The notes beneath the pieces were generated by a model, which was not told where the DNA came from, did no database searches, and saw only the letters and a program-made list of their open reading frames with translations. Shown piece by piece: positions 10,342-20,471 of a stretch of 64,000 nt of DNA. Source of the DNA: Ureibacillus yapensis. Lineage in GTDB: Bacteria > Bacillota > Bacilli > Bacillales_A > Planococcaceae. Both the position numbers and the translations under genes were made by a program. Every line of letters starts with the position of its first letter. Within the stretch, counting starts at the first letter, position 1. The stretch is taken from positions 62,001 to 126,000 of the forward strand of contig NZ_QWEI01000002.1 in assembly GCF_003515775.1 (NCBI RefSeq), in the 5' to 3' direction.

Positions 10342-10573
10342 CTCTTCAACTCCTCTATTCCCTCTCTCATCTTATCGAAATACTAAAAAATGTACAACCA
10401 AACAAAATTAAGAATATCATACAAAATTGTGAAAACGTTGAGGGAATTGAAGTTTTACTCTTCCCTTCAACTAGCTTTCTATCATTTTTCTTCCAAATAA
10501 GGGACAATTTCTAATGAAAACTTTGCAACATCCTTTTATAATAAGGGAGAGTGAATGTGAAGAGGTGAATGGC

Positions 10574-11008
10574 TTGAACAACTTGGAAGGTTGGTTTTTA
10601 TGGTTTATCTTGTTTTGGGTATTCGTTCTCATAACATTAATGGGGATTGGCGGTTTTTTCATGTTCCGAAAGTTCCTGAAGGCCTTGCCTAAACAAGACG
10701 GAAAATCGGATTTGGATTGGCAGAGCTACTATATCGATCAAACAATTCATTTATGGAATAATGATGCGAAGGAATTGCTGAACGAATTAGTTAGTCCTGT
10801 ACCTGATTTATTTCGCCAGGTGGCCAAAGAGAAAATTGCCGGGAAGATTGGCGAACTTGCTTTAAAGGAAAAAGCAAAATCCATATCGGAGGATTTATTG
10901 ATCAGAGGGTATATCCAGGCAACGCCAAAACGCGATCATAAGTTTTTACGTAAAAAACTTGATGAAATGGACATTGATGTTCGTCCCTATGAAAACTATT
11001 TTGAGTAA
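10574..11008 (+). CDS. yneK: DUF2621 membrane protein (YneK-like)
   Basis: 144 residues from a TTG start: an N-terminal membrane helix (FLWFILFWVFVLITLMGIGGFFMF) followed by a soluble charged region. The function is unknown. It matches the YneK/DUF2621 family, found next to yneI, yneJ and ccdA in B. subtilis, as here. The TTG at 10574 has AGAGGTG 6 nt upstream; a longer reading frame from an ATG at 10514 adds 20 residues containing that ribosome site and is less likely. Confidence 0.8.
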   Translation: MNNLEGWFLWFILFWVFVLITLMGIGGFFMFRKFLKALPKQDGKSDLDWQSYYIDQTIHLWNNDAKELLNELVSPVPDLFRQVAKEKIAGKIGELALKEKAKSISEDLLIRGYIQATPKRDHKFLRKKLDEMDIDVRPYENYFE

Positions 11009-11025
11009 AATTATACATACGAAAA

Positions 11026-11056
11026 AGGCTGTCCAGAACTTCTGGGCAGCCTGCTT
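11026..11056 (+). terminator. Terminator of yneK
   Basis: AGGCTGtCCAGAA pairs with TTCTGGgCAGCCT (11026-11052), followed by GCTTTT. Confidence 0.75.
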
Positions 11057-11125
11057 TTCATTAAAATCTATCCATTGAATTCTTGCTCAGCATAGATTAG
11101 AAAATGGAGTGACCCCTTTTTTCTT

Positions 11126-11617
11126 CTAAGCAGCAAGCATGGTTTTTTCGAGTTTTTTATATTGCATTAACATCGCAATTCTCCAAGGCCATAACATTGA
11201 AAAACCTAGTATCCAAAACATTCCCGCAAGTTCTCCCACATCGAATGTATCGGAAAGAACCAACTTCATAATGACACGAACAATAAGCAACCCAACTAAA
11301 ATTAAGAAAAAAGCCTTCGAACGCTTTAGATAGATTGCATTATCCCTAATTTCAAATTTGGATGTAGCGATCAGGACTGTTGAAAACACCATTCCTACTG
11401 CAGCAGCTTCCAGTATTTCCAATGGCGTTACTCGAAATTGCTCCAAGAAAAACATGAGTGCCCCCGAGGACATCGCAATAGGTGGAATTAAGATTTTTTT
11501 TGTATTAACAGGCTTCTTTTGGGAACGAATCCGAACAAACATCACAAGAACACCCATTATAAAAGCCATCACTGTGGAACCAATCAGTAAATATTGAGAA
11601 GGTATATTGGTTAACAT
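11126..11617 (-). CDS. yneJ: CcdC/YneJ-family membrane protein
   Basis: 163 residues with about five hydrophobic helices (LIGSTVMAFIMGVLVMFV near the N-terminus, IGSG-like turns, a late FWILGFSMLWPWRIAML segment). It matches the CcdC protein encoded beside ccdA in Bacillus, which is not strictly required for cytochrome c maturation there. It lies about 260 bp downstream of yneI on the same strand, with a terminator between, so it may have its own promoter. Confidence 0.88.
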   Translation of the reverse strand: MLTNIPSQYLLIGSTVMAFIMGVLVMFVRIRSQKKPVNTKKILIPPIAMSSGALMFFLEQFRVTPLEILEAAAVGMVFSTVLIATSKFEIRDNAIYLKRSKAFFLILVGLLIVRVIMKLVLSDTFDVGELAGMFWILGFSMLWPWRIAMLMQYKKLEKTMLAA

Positions 11618-11828
11618 AGCTCTTCCCTCCTCTTTAAATCTTTCTCTTTCAAGCGGCGAGGTACAGAACCTCCGTACTTATAACACTGCACCAAATAATT
11701 CGATAGAGTGAGTGAACAATAAAATAACGTATTGATGATAACCTATTTGCTCTATTTTTTCCACAAAAACTGCATGGAAAATGCTTTCTAAGATAAAGTG
11801 CCAATGTTTTAAACTTAATCTACTGCAA

Positions 11829-11860
11829 AATCCTGCCAAGCATCACACTTTGGCAGGATT
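11829..11860 (-). terminator. Terminator after yneI
   Basis: AATCCTGCCAAG pairs with CTTTGGCAGGATT around a 7-nt loop; the minus strand continues TTTTGCAG. Confidence 0.75.
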
Positions 11861-11874
11861 CTTGTTCCATCTAT

Positions 11875-12246
11875 TCAATGCTCGTCTATACCCAAAATAT
11901 TGTCAACAACCATTTTCAATTGATTCTTTTCAAAGGGTTTTGTGATAAAGTCCTTGGCACCAGCTTCGATCGCTTCCACTATAATTCTCTGTTGTCCAAG
12001 CGCCGTCATCATGATAATGTTGGCATCCGGGAACTCGGGGATAATTTCTTTTACGGCATCCAGACCGGACATCACCGGCATTGTAATATCCATCGTGACC
12101 AAATCAGGTTGATGTTTTTTATATAACTCAACCGCTTCCTTTCCATTGGAAGCTTCCCCCACGACTTCAAAACCCCACTCTTTAAACATATTACCAACTG
12201 CAACCCTCATAAAAAGTGCATCGTCCACAATTAATACTTTTGGCAT
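11875..12246 (-). CDS. yneI: CheY-like single-domain response regulator (YneI)
   Basis: 123 residues, receiver domain only. The acidic pair D8-D9, phosphoacceptor D53 (TMDITMPVMSG), switch T81 and lysine K103 (ITKPFEKNQL) are all present, so it should be phosphorylatable. No output domain or cognate kinase is nearby. The position directly after ccdA is conserved with B. subtilis yneI, whose function is unresolved. Confidence 0.93.
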   Translation of the reverse strand: MPKVLIVDDALFMRVAVGNMFKEWGFEVVGEASNGKEAVELYKKHQPDLVTMDITMPVMSGLDAVKEIIPEFPDANIIMMTALGQQRIIVEAIEAGAKDFITKPFEKNQLKMVVDNILGIDEH

Positions 12247-12312
12247 TCTTTGTTCCCCTTTTTTAAAACTTATTGCAATTTGTCATCTTCTTTTAACTGT
12301 AATTTTACTAGA

Positions 12313-13023
12313 TTAGAAGCCAGTAAAGCCACCGAAAAACGGAGATAAAATACGGATAATCAATTCCAGGCCATCAAAGAATAATAGAATACCCACCGCT
12401 ATCATGATATATCCGCCAATTTTAACGATTTTTTGACTGTGCTTGCGTATCCATCCTAATTTCGAGATAAAGAAAGATAATATGAAGAATGGAATGGCAA
12501 ACCCAAAGTAATAAGCCAGCATATACCACATGCCTGATTCAGGATTTGTACCTGCAAGAAGAATAATAGAAGCCAATATCGGCCCAGTACATGGTGTCCA
12601 GCCTGCAGCAAAAGCAAGACCAATCAATGCCGAGCCAAAATAGCCTGTTGGTCTGTTTTTAAACTGAAATTTATGATCTTTCATTAGAAAATCAATTTGC
12701 AGCAGCCCAACAATCATTAAACCGAAAACCACGATCAAGATTGCACCAATTTGACGCAGTAAATCCTGGTAATTCAAGAAAAACTCCTGGGCAATCGATG
12801 CACTAAAACCAATGGCAATAAAAATAATTGAAAAGCCGATCAAAAAGAATAATGTATGTAAAATTGCGCGCTTTTGAAGCATTCCTTTTTCATTTTTAAG
12901 TTCATCATAGCTCATCCCTGTTATATACGAAAGAAAGGCTGGATAAAGAGGCAATGTACAGGGTGAGATAAAACTTAAAAAGCCGGCACCGAATGCTAAA
13001 TAGACATTAACATCTGTGTTCAT
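12313..13023 (-). CDS. ccdA: Cytochrome c biogenesis protein CcdA
   Basis: Polytopic membrane thiol-disulfide carrier, 236 residues with six hydrophobic segments. It moves reducing power from cytosolic thioredoxin to extracytoplasmic thioredoxin-like proteins used in haem attachment to cytochrome c and in spore cortex synthesis. Redox cysteines are C22 in [14 protein letters not shown] and C145 in GWTPCTGPI. First gene of the ccdA-yneI-yneJ group. Confidence 0.95.
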   Translation of the reverse strand: MNTDVNVYLAFGAGFLSFISPCTLPLYPAFLSYITGMSYDELKNEKGMLQKRAILHTLFFLIGFSIIFIAIGFSASIAQEFFLNYQDLLRQIGAILIVVFGLMIVGLLQIDFLMKDHKFQFKNRPTGYFGSALIGLAFAAGWTPCTGPILASIILLAGTNPESGMWYMLAYYFGFAIPFFILSFFISKLGWIRKHSQKIVKIGGYIMIAVGILLFFDGLELIIRILSPFFGGFTGF

Positions 13024-13164
13024 GTGTTCTCTCCTTACAATTAATGTCTACATCGTACCAAAATTTTAGAAAAAAAGCTGTAAACTGGATTGTGAAAACT
13101 TTATGGCGAAACTCTTAAATCAAAAAACTATATTGTTAAATCATACCACATCCCGCTCAACAAA

Positions 13165-13195
13165 AAGAGGAATAAATCCAAGATTTACTCCTCTT
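13165..13195 (-). terminator. Terminator of rarD
   Basis: AAGAGGAGTAAATC / GATTTATTCCTCTT on the minus strand, followed by TTTG. Confidence 0.75.
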
Positions 13196-13205
13196 ACGGT
13201 TTGTT

Positions 13206-14129
13206 TTATAAATCATTGACCATTTGCTCGCGATAATGCAAGCGTTTTTTTGATTCCACAATGGTTGATAATGTAAAAATAATAATCGCCAGCCAAATAA
13301 AGCTGAATGAAATAAAGTCCATTTTCGTAAATGGTTCACCGTAAAGCAAGATTCCCAAAATAAGAACGGTGGTCGGGGTCATATATTGGATAAAGCCAAT
13401 AACATATTGCGGAAGTAATTTTGCCCCTTTTGCAAAGAAAACCAACGGGATTGCCGTAACAATTCCACCCAGCATCAACAAAATATCCGTCATCCAGTCA
13501 ACATGTAAAAAAGAAGCTTTATTAGTTAACATAATATAAATATAGTAACCTATCCCGATTGGCAGCATGAATAACGTTTCAATGGCCAAACCACGTGTCG
13601 CGTTTAATGTTATTTGTTTTTTCAACGCACTATAAATCGCAAAACTAAAAGCAATCAGCAGAGCCAGCCATGGCACCTGACCGTAGCCAAAAGTTAAAAA
13701 TGCAACCCCTATAAATGCCACAACTACTGCTAGAATCTGCATTTTCGAAAGCTTCTCTTTGAAGAAAATCATACCGAATACAACCGTAATCAAAGGATTG
13801 ATATAATAGCCTAAACTTGCATCCACCACATGATTATTGTTCACGGCATAAATATAGAAAAACCAGTTGCATGAAATGACGAAAGAGGCGCCTAAAAGTG
13901 AAACAAATAGTTTTTTATTTTTCCATAATGACTTTAAGTCCTCCATCAACAGCTGTCTTTGTTTGATGAGAATCAAAAATAGAACCGTAAAAACAAAGGA
14001 CCATATAACACGGGAAACCAAAACTTCCAAACTATCCACATGAATCAATAGTTTCCAATAAAGCGGAAAGACACCCCATATCCCATAAGCTGCAACAGCA
14101 TAGAGAATGCCTTTTTGATCAAAATTCAT
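13206..14129 (-). CDS. rarD: RarD-type EamA-family transporter
   Basis: 307 residues with ten predicted helices in two EamA repeats. The start (GILYAVAAYGIWGVFPLYWKLL) and the central SLGYYINPLITVVFGMIFFKEKLS segment are hallmarks of the RarD subgroup of the drug/metabolite transporter superfamily. The substrate is not established for the family. Single-gene unit. Confidence 0.92.
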   Translation of the reverse strand: MNFDQKGILYAVAAYGIWGVFPLYWKLLIHVDSLEVLVSRVIWSFVFTVLFLILIKQRQLLMEDLKSLWKNKKLFVSLLGASFVISCNWFFYIYAVNNNHVVDASLGYYINPLITVVFGMIFFKEKLSKMQILAVVVAFIGVAFLTFGYGQVPWLALLIAFSFAIYSALKKQITLNATRGLAIETLFMLPIGIGYYIYIMLTNKASFLHVDWMTDILLMLGGIVTAIPLVFFAKGAKLLPQYVIGFIQYMTPTTVLILGILLYGEPFTKMDFISFSFIWLAIIIFTLSTIVESKKRLHYREQMVNDL

Positions 14130-14220
14130 TGTGACACCTTCTTTTTATTAATGTACCAATTATAGTCCTCTAAATTATTGAAGTAAATACCGAGCATTTT
14201 TATAGAATTTCAATAAAAAA

Positions 14221-14243
14221 AGGGGTTCAGCAAAAGCCGCCCC
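14221..14243 (-). terminator. Terminator of the bmrCD-like operon
   Basis: AGGGGCGGC / GCTGAACCCCT stem on the minus strand, followed by seven T residues. Confidence 0.75.
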
Positions 14244-14265
14244 TGAAAACGAATGACTAAATAAA

Positions 14266-16035
14266 CTATTCAACCAATCCATTTTGCAATAAATACATTT
14301 TATGATATAACCCTTGTTCTTTCAGCAGTTGCTGATGAGTGCCTCTTTCTACAATTTCTCCTTGATGCAAAACCAATATTTGTTCCGCATCTTGAATGGT
14401 CGAGAGTCGGTGCGCAATGGCAATCGTTGTTCGACCTTTTCTCATTCTTTCCAAAGAGGATTGAATGGCCACTTCTGTTTCAGTATCAATGGAAGCGGTA
14501 GCCTCATCCAATACTAGAATTTTAGGGTTTGTGGCAATAGTACGGGCAAAAGCAATCAGTTGACGCTGCCCACTTGAAAAAGTGGAGCCGCGCTCCGTGA
14601 CCATTTGTTGATATTGATTCGGCAATTGCTCAATGAAATGGTTTGCCTGAACAAACTGTGCAGCCGATTCTACATCCCGGGAAGTCAAAGTTTTATCGAA
14701 TAGCCGAATATTGCTCTCAATGGTTCCGTAAAAAAGAAACGGATCTTGTAAAACCAAGCCTATTTTATTTCTTAGCTCTTTCTTTTTGTAGTCTTTTATG
14801 GAAACGCCGTCTATTAAAATGTCTCCTTGCCCAAATTCATAAAATCGCATCAGCAAGTTGATGATCGAGCTTTTACCGCTGCCGGTATGACCGACCAACG
14901 CGACAGTTTCCCCTGGATTGACCACAAAAGAAATATTTTTTAAAACATCCGTCTTTCCATCATAACTGAAAGTAACGTTTTTAAACTCGATGAATCCTTT
15001 TGTCAGTTCAAATTCATTTTCTTTTTGGCTTGGTTCCAATTCAGTTTCATCCAGCAAATTAAATACGCGGGACGCCGCCACGATGGCTTGTTGGAAAAAT
15101 GCCATATGTTCCATAACTGTGTTAATCGGTTCAAAGAAACGGTTGATATATGTTATAAACGCATAAACAACCCCTATTTCAATGGCACGATCAAAAGAAC
15201 TGATGCCAAAGTACGTTAATAACATGACAACTGCAGCAAAGTATATGATATCGATGATGGGCCGCAATAGGAGACTATTCAATTTTATATTATTCATCAT
15301 TGCTCGATAGTGTTGCTGGTTGATTTCATCAAACTCATCATTAAAGCGCTGTTCCTGGCGAAAACTTTGCACGATGCTCATGCCGGAAAGACTTTCTGCC
15401 AACTTTGAATTCAATTGACTTAGTTTTTCGCGCATTGTTAAATAGACAACCGAACTAAACTTCCGGTAAAGGTAAATAACCAGGAAGATAAGCGGAAGCA
15501 GCACAAGGGCATAAAAAGCCAGCACCGGATTCAGCAAAAACATGGCAATATAGGTACCCGCAATTAAAAAGGCCGCCTGGACAAAGGAACTTAAGACAGA
15601 CACAAATAAATCCTTGATTGCTTCAGTGTCATTGGTGGCCCTTGAAACAATGGAGCCGGCTGGCGTGTCATCAAAATAGCGCATGCCCAATTGATGGATT
15701 TTCGAAAAAACATCCATCCGCAATTGCTGAATCACCATCAAAGCAACTTGCTGGAATTTGAAAAGCTGCAAATACGTCAATGCTACATTTACCATTTGAA
15801 TGACAAAATAAGCAATAGCCAAAAAGATGATCGGCTGCAGTTCAAAATTCCTTTTTGCAACATGCTCATCCAGGAAAATTTTGATCAAATAAGGGCCCAG
15901 TACATCCGCAATTACGGTTAACACAAGCAGCATTAATGCAGCGAGGACCGACTTTTTATATGGTTTCAAATAAGATAAAAGCCGAAAAAGGATGATTCTT
16001 TGTTCTTTATTGGAAAAAGTCGGTTGGTCATTCAT
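14266..16035 (-). CDS. bmrD: Heterodimeric ABC multidrug exporter, BmrD-like half
   Basis: 589 residues: six-helix exporter domain (about 15-310) and ATPase domain (340-580). It has a normal Walker A (GHTGSGKSS) and a normal Walker B with glutamate (ILVLDEATASID), but the signature motif is altered to FSSGQRQ. This pairs with the deviant Walker B of the partner, giving one canonical and one degenerate ATP site as in BmrCD and similar exporters. The ATG at 16035 overlaps the upstream gene's stop by 8 bp; a longer frame beginning at 16191 overlaps that gene by 160 bp and is rejected. Shorter than B. subtilis BmrD (673 residues). Confidence 0.9.
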   Translation of the reverse strand: MNDQPTFSNKEQRIILFRLLSYLKPYKKSVLAALMLLVLTVIADVLGPYLIKIFLDEHVAKRNFELQPIIFLAIAYFVIQMVNVALTYLQLFKFQQVALMVIQQLRMDVFSKIHQLGMRYFDDTPAGSIVSRATNDTEAIKDLFVSVLSSFVQAAFLIAGTYIAMFLLNPVLAFYALVLLPLIFLVIYLYRKFSSVVYLTMREKLSQLNSKLAESLSGMSIVQSFRQEQRFNDEFDEINQQHYRAMMNNIKLNSLLLRPIIDIIYFAAVVMLLTYFGISSFDRAIEIGVVYAFITYINRFFEPINTVMEHMAFFQQAIVAASRVFNLLDETELEPSQKENEFELTKGFIEFKNVTFSYDGKTDVLKNISFVVNPGETVALVGHTGSGKSSIINLLMRFYEFGQGDILIDGVSIKDYKKKELRNKIGLVLQDPFLFYGTIESNIRLFDKTLTSRDVESAAQFVQANHFIEQLPNQYQQMVTERGSTFSSGQRQLIAFARTIATNPKILVLDEATASIDTETEVAIQSSLERMRKGRTTIAIAHRLSTIQDAEQILVLHQGEIVERGTHQQLLKEQGLYHKMYLLQNGLVE

Positions 16036-17788
16036 TTGCTTCTCCTCCCTTCTCCACCAGGCGTTCGAGCTGCTGCAGCCGGTACATTTCGGAATAACGG
16101 CCCTGCAATGCCAGCAACTCCTTATGCGTGCCTTTTTCAACAATGGTTCCTTCATGCATGACGATGATCTGGTTTGCATGTTCAATGGCACTTAAACGAT
16201 GGGAGGTGATGATTGTTGTTGCCTCTTTCCTGCTTTCCTTCAGGGACTTCAGAATCTCTTCCTCGGTTTTTGCATCCACCGCCGATAATGAATCATCGAG
16301 TATCAAAAGTTCCGGTTCTAGCAAGATGGCCCGCGCAATTGAAATACGCTGTTTCTGCCCGCCAGACAAAGAAACGCCCCGTTCGCCCACAAGCGTCTTA
16401 TATCCATCGGAAAATCGCAAAATATCCTCATGGATATGAGCGATTTTTGCCGCTTGTTCCACGATTTCCTTTTTTTCTGTCGGATTGTTAAAAGCGATAT
16501 TTTCAAAGACGGTCGCCGAGAATAAAAAGTGGTCTTGCGGGACATACCCAATCGATTCTCTTAGTTTTATTTTTTTATAATCATCGATTGCAATGCCGCC
16601 GAATGTAATTTCACCCGTATACCCTTCAAACTCGCGCAGCAATAGCTTCAAGATGGCTGTTTTTCCGGAACCCGTTTTCCCAACGATCCCCAATGTTTCC
16701 CCTTTTTTCAACGTAAAATGTACATTGTGCAGTGCGCTGGATTGTTCTCCCGGAAATTTGAACTCTTCAACTTCAAATTGGATATCTCCACGGGGCTTCA
16801 CATCAAGCGCACTTTCTTTATCATCAATTTCGACTGGAACGGCTAACAGCTCCTCAATTCGTTCGTAGGAAGCCGCCCCGCGCTGCATGATGTTAAAAAG
16901 CATTCCAAAAGCGAGCATTGGCCAAACAAGTAAGCCTAAGTAAGTATTAAACGCAATCAAATCGCCGATCGACATGGCGCCCTCATAGATAAATTTCGCG
17001 CCAAACCCCAAGCTCAGCATAAAACTCAAGACAATGACGAAACTGATGGTCGGGTCAAACAATGAATCTATTTTTGCCACTTTCAGGTTTTTTTCCACCG
17101 CAACCTTGGATAGCCGCCTAAAATCAGCTATATCTTCCCGTTCATGCCCAAACGTTTTAATAACCTTTATGCCTGAAATGCTTTCTTGCGTTTTATCATT
17201 TAAGTCAGAAAAAGCTGCCTGTGCTTCCCGAAAGCGCATGTGAAGAAGCTTGCCATAATAATTTGTCAGAATCGCCATGATCGGCATGGGGATTAAAGCA
17301 ATGATGGTTAAGCGCCAATCAATTGTAAAGGCCATTGCCAAAATCACAAATCCGCCCGTTGTGATGCTATCAAATAAAGTCAGCACACCGATTCCTGCCG
17401 TTTGTTGAACTGCCGAAACATCATTTGTTGCATGGGCCATTAAATCGCCTACTCGATTTCGCTGGTAAAAAGATGGACTCATTTTAGTAAAGTGACGGAA
17501 TAACTTTTCTCTTAGAACTTTCGCTAAATAATTGGAAGAACCAAAAATCATTTGCCGCCAGTAGAAACGCAAAATATAAGTGGAAATGGCCACGATTACA
17601 ATAATGCCGACCCACTTGGCAAGCGAAAGGCGCGTTAAGTCCCCTTTGCTTATTTCATCGATCACATAGCCAATCACTTTTGGCGGAATCAAATTTAGCA
17701 TGGCTACGAAAGCGAGCATCGTGAGTCCCAAAATATACTGACGTTTCCTTTCTGCAAAAAACCACTTTAACTTAACAAAGACTGCCAT
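16028..17788 (-). CDS. bmrC: Heterodimeric ABC multidrug exporter, BmrC-like half
   Basis: 586 residues: membrane domain then ATPase. Walker A GKTGSGKT and signature VSLSGGQKQR are normal. Walker B reads LLILDDSLSAVDAKTEE, with aspartate in place of the catalytic glutamate, exactly as in B. subtilis BmrC. The protein supplies the good signature for the partner's competent ATP site. First gene of a two-gene operon. In B. subtilis a leader peptide (bmrB) controls the operon; I see no convincing equivalent in the 260 bp upstream. Confidence 0.92.
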   Translation of the reverse strand: MAVFVKLKWFFAERKRQYILGLTMLAFVAMLNLIPPKVIGYVIDEISKGDLTRLSLAKWVGIIVIVAISTYILRFYWRQMIFGSSNYLAKVLREKLFRHFTKMSPSFYQRNRVGDLMAHATNDVSAVQQTAGIGVLTLFDSITTGGFVILAMAFTIDWRLTIIALIPMPIMAILTNYYGKLLHMRFREAQAAFSDLNDKTQESISGIKVIKTFGHEREDIADFRRLSKVAVEKNLKVAKIDSLFDPTISFVIVLSFMLSLGFGAKFIYEGAMSIGDLIAFNTYLGLLVWPMLAFGMLFNIMQRGAASYERIEELLAVPVEIDDKESALDVKPRGDIQFEVEEFKFPGEQSSALHNVHFTLKKGETLGIVGKTGSGKTAILKLLLREFEGYTGEITFGGIAIDDYKKIKLRESIGYVPQDHFLFSATVFENIAFNNPTEKKEIVEQAAKIAHIHEDILRFSDGYKTLVGERGVSLSGGQKQRISIARAILLEPELLILDDSLSAVDAKTEEEILKSLKESRKEATTIITSHRLSAIEHANQIIVMHEGTIVEKGTHKELLALQGRYSEMYRLQQLERLVEKGGEANE

Positions 17789-17998
17789 TCATTCACCTTC
17801 TTTTCTTTTCCGAGGCGCTTTTTTCCTTTTTCGGAAATTTCAGTTCTCTCAAGACCCACCTATTTTAGCAAAAATCCCACTTTACGGAAAGCTCATTACC
17901 TTGAATAGTTCAAAGTTCGAATGAATTCAGCCAAAAGGTTTAGTTTCCGGAAATGCACTAGGTAAAAATTACAGCGAAACTTTCCGCCAAATTTAAAA

Positions 17999-18032
17999 GA
18001 GCATTCCTGAGTATCAAACGTTCAAGAATGCT
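17999..18032 (-). terminator. Terminator of the YhaQ/YhaP-like operon
   Basis: GAGCATTC / GAATGCTC stem with flanking pairs; the minus strand continues TTTTAAATTT. Confidence 0.7.
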
Positions 18033-18047
18033 CCTTCTTTCAATTAA

Positions 18048-19289
18048 TTAGGTTGTTACCTTTAAGACGGTTTTAATTTTTTGAATAATACCGCCGGAAC
18101 TATACGTTAATACACTGCGCTTATAAAACGATAAGCTTAATAGGTAGCTGACAATCACCGTTGCAAGCAGTAGCATCAATGAAAGTATTGATTCGATCGA
18201 CGAAATGTCGGTAGCTCCGATTCTCATTGGCATTACCATACCCGAAGTTAAAGGAATATAGGAGAAGATCTTAATGAGCAATGTATCCGGATTGGCAACA
18301 CCAGAAATCATCACATAAAAGCCTACTAACGTAACCATGATGGCAGGCGTCATCACTTGGGAGGCTTCCTCCACTTTCGACACAAGCGAGCCAAATAGTG
18401 CTCCGATGATCAAGTACAAAATAATCGTTAAAAATAAAAAGGCGATGGCATAAAACACATACGAATAGGAAAGTTCCTCTACAATTGACACGACCTTATC
18501 CCATTTATCCCCTTGATTCGAAAAACGGAGCAAAACCAAAACAAACCCGAAGATAATTGCAAATTGAGTAAAAGCCAGCAATGTGATGCCGATGATCTTA
18601 GATTGAAAATGGGTACTTGGCTTTACGCTGACCAATAACATTTCCAATGCCCTCGATCCTTTTTCCGATGCGACGTCCGTTGTAATCATTGATAGGAAGG
18701 CCATAATAAAGAAGTAGATGACAATCCCTACAAAATAGGAAACCCACATACCGGATTGTTTTTGCTCCTCGCTTTTCCCATCTGCCAGTCCTTCATTCAG
18801 ATTGGTATTTGTGATGATTGGTTCAGAGTTCAGAATCCGGTCAGCTTCGGCTGCCGTTAAATTTAAGTGTTGAATTCCGTAAATCTTGCCTGCGTATTGT
18901 ATGAAAGATGAAATGGTCGATTGATCAACCAATTTTAAGGGAACATAAGTTGCGATATCCGCTTTTAATGTTTCCTCTTCTTCCGAAACGACAACCACTG
19001 CGTCATATTCGTCTTGCTTTAATTGTTCATGCAGCTCTTCTTCCGGTTCGGAAGGGAAACGGAAAGTAATTTCTTCATTCGAAACAAAGATTGGTTCCAA
19101 TTCTACCGATGTTTCATTGACGAGTGCAACTTCCAGTGCTTCGTCATTAACAAAGATAGCCTTTATATCAGACCAAAACAGTATGACAGAAATAATGGCC
19201 ATATAGAAAAGGGTCATTAAAATAAATGACTTGGCCCTAATTTTCTGCTTGTATAACCGCTTGATTAAAATCCATAGTTTATTCAACAT
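18048..19289 (-). CDS. yhaP: ABC-2 type permease (NatB/YhaP-like)
   Basis: About 413 residues. One N-terminal helix (22-44), a large extracytoplasmic domain rich in glutamate (45-185), then five to six helices, the ABC-2/NatB layout. The motif TTDVASEKGSRALEMLLVSVKPSTHFQSKI is typical of this family. It overlaps the ATPase gene by about 11 bp. The start is uncertain: GTG at 19295, ATG at 19289 and TTG at 19286 are all near the AGGTGG site. Likely exporter; a Na+ or peptide substrate is not provable here. Confidence 0.88.
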   Translation of the reverse strand: MLNKLWILIKRLYKQKIRAKSFILMTLFYMAIISVILFWSDIKAIFVNDEALEVALVNETSVELEPIFVSNEEITFRFPSEPEEELHEQLKQDEYDAVVVVSEEEETLKADIATYVPLKLVDQSTISSFIQYAGKIYGIQHLNLTAAEADRILNSEPIITNTNLNEGLADGKSEEQKQSGMWVSYFVGIVIYFFIMAFLSMITTDVASEKGSRALEMLLVSVKPSTHFQSKIIGITLLAFTQFAIIFGFVLVLLRFSNQGDKWDKVVSIVEELSYSYVFYAIAFLFLTIILYLIIGALFGSLVSKVEEASQVMTPAIMVTLVGFYVMISGVANPDTLLIKIFSYIPLTSGMVMPMRIGATDISSIESILSLMLLLATVIVSYLLSLSFYKRSVLTYSSGGIIQKIKTVLKVTT

Positions 19290-20178
19290 TGCCACCTACT
19301 TTATCTTTGAAAATTTCATCCAGCGATAAATAGTCCAAACTGAATTTCTCAATATACTGACCATTGGAAACAACATCAAAAATAGTTTCAGCAAAGGATT
19401 CATCCGTTAATGTCACTAAATATTCATCACGGTCTATTTTCACTTCTTTTACGCCCGCCATTTTTTTCAATTCACTTAAAGGGAACGAGGTTCTTAACGT
19501 TAATTTTGTTTTGCCGTATTGTTTCTTTAAATCTAGCAAACTACCCGAAAATAGGGAAATACCACGTTTAAGCAAACAAAGGTGATCGCATAGCTCTTCC
19601 ACATTATCCATCTGGTGACTCGAAAATAAAATGGTTACGCCTCTCTCTTTTAGTAATAAAATGGCTTCTTTTAGAAGATCTCGATTTACCGGATCAAGCC
19701 CGCTGAAGGGTTCATCCAAAATCAAAAATTTTGGTTTGTGGATAAAGCTCGCAATCAATTGCACTTTTTGTTGATTTCCTTTTGATAATGTTTCGGCTTT
19801 CTGGTGGCGTTTTTCTTCTAAATCAAAAAAAGTAATCCAAAAATCAATTTCTTTCTTTAGTTCACCGCGCTGCATCCCCCTTAATTCACCAAAGAAAATT
19901 AATTGTTCTTCCACTTTCATTTGAGGGAAAATTCCGCGCTCTTCCGGCAAATAACCCAGCCAATCACGGTTGACTTTTTTTATGGGGATTCCATCCCAAG
20001 TAATCTTGCCGGATGTTTGATCCTGCAAGTCCAGAATCATACGGAAAGTTGTTGTTTTACCGGCACCATTTTGGCCGATTAAACCAAAGATTTCGCCCTT
20101 TCCGATAATAAAATTAAGATCGTTTACAGCTGTGAAATCTTTATATTTTTTCACAACGTGCTCCAATGCTAAAGTCAT
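19279..20178 (-). CDS. yhaQ: ABC transporter ATP-binding protein (NatA/YhaQ-like)
   Basis: 299 residues: a single ATPase domain with Walker A IGQNGAGKTTT, signature LSKGNQQK and Walker B FLILDEPFSGLDP, followed by a ~80-residue C-terminal extension. The LSKGNQQK signature and C-terminal domain match the NatA/YhaQ exporters. It energises the permease encoded next, with overlapping genes. Confidence 0.92.
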   Translation of the reverse strand: MTLALEHVVKKYKDFTAVNDLNFIIGKGEIFGLIGQNGAGKTTTFRMILDLQDQTSGKITWDGIPIKKVNRDWLGYLPEERGIFPQMKVEEQLIFFGELRGMQRGELKKEIDFWITFFDLEEKRHQKAETLSKGNQQKVQLIASFIHKPKFLILDEPFSGLDPVNRDLLKEAILLLKERGVTILFSSHQMDNVEELCDHLCLLKRGISLFSGSLLDLKKQYGKTKLTLRTSFPLSELKKMAGVKEVKIDRDEYLVTLTDESFAETIFDVVSNGQYIEKFSLDYLSLDEIFKDKVGGNVE

Positions 20179-20408
20179 TTTGCAGCTCCTTCCAAATCGT
20201 TAAAACTTTGAATTAATAACCGAGAGTTCAGCTAGCCAACAAATCATTTATATTCTTCAACGCTTGTCCAAAGACGAAAGGCATCAAAATTTGCCCTGCC
20301 AAAATCTCCATTTACTGTTATACGGGTAAATTTCCAGAAAGTTTCCTTCTTTTATATATTTATAGGAAAAGAGTAATTAAAAGATGGTTACTTCCTCGTA
20401 TACATCAT

Positions 20409-20446
20409 AAAAAAAAGCCAGTTTTATGGTTATTATCATAAAACTG
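20409..20446 (-). terminator. Terminator of the esterase gene
   Basis: CAGTTTTATG / CATAAAACTG perfect 10-bp stem (20419-20446) followed on the minus strand by GCTTTTTTTT. Confidence 0.85.
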
Positions 20447-20471
20447 CCCTCTGATCATGGAACTATTGAGT

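Noticed and set aside
16036-16191. N-terminal extension of the BmrD-like protein
   Set aside because: It overlaps the end of bmrC, is rich in Arg and Cys unlike the family, and a normal start with 8-bp coupling exists at 16035.
17789-18000. Search for a bmrB-like leader peptide before the BmrCD-type operon
   Set aside because: No short ORF with ribosome site followed by an attenuator hairpin could be found.
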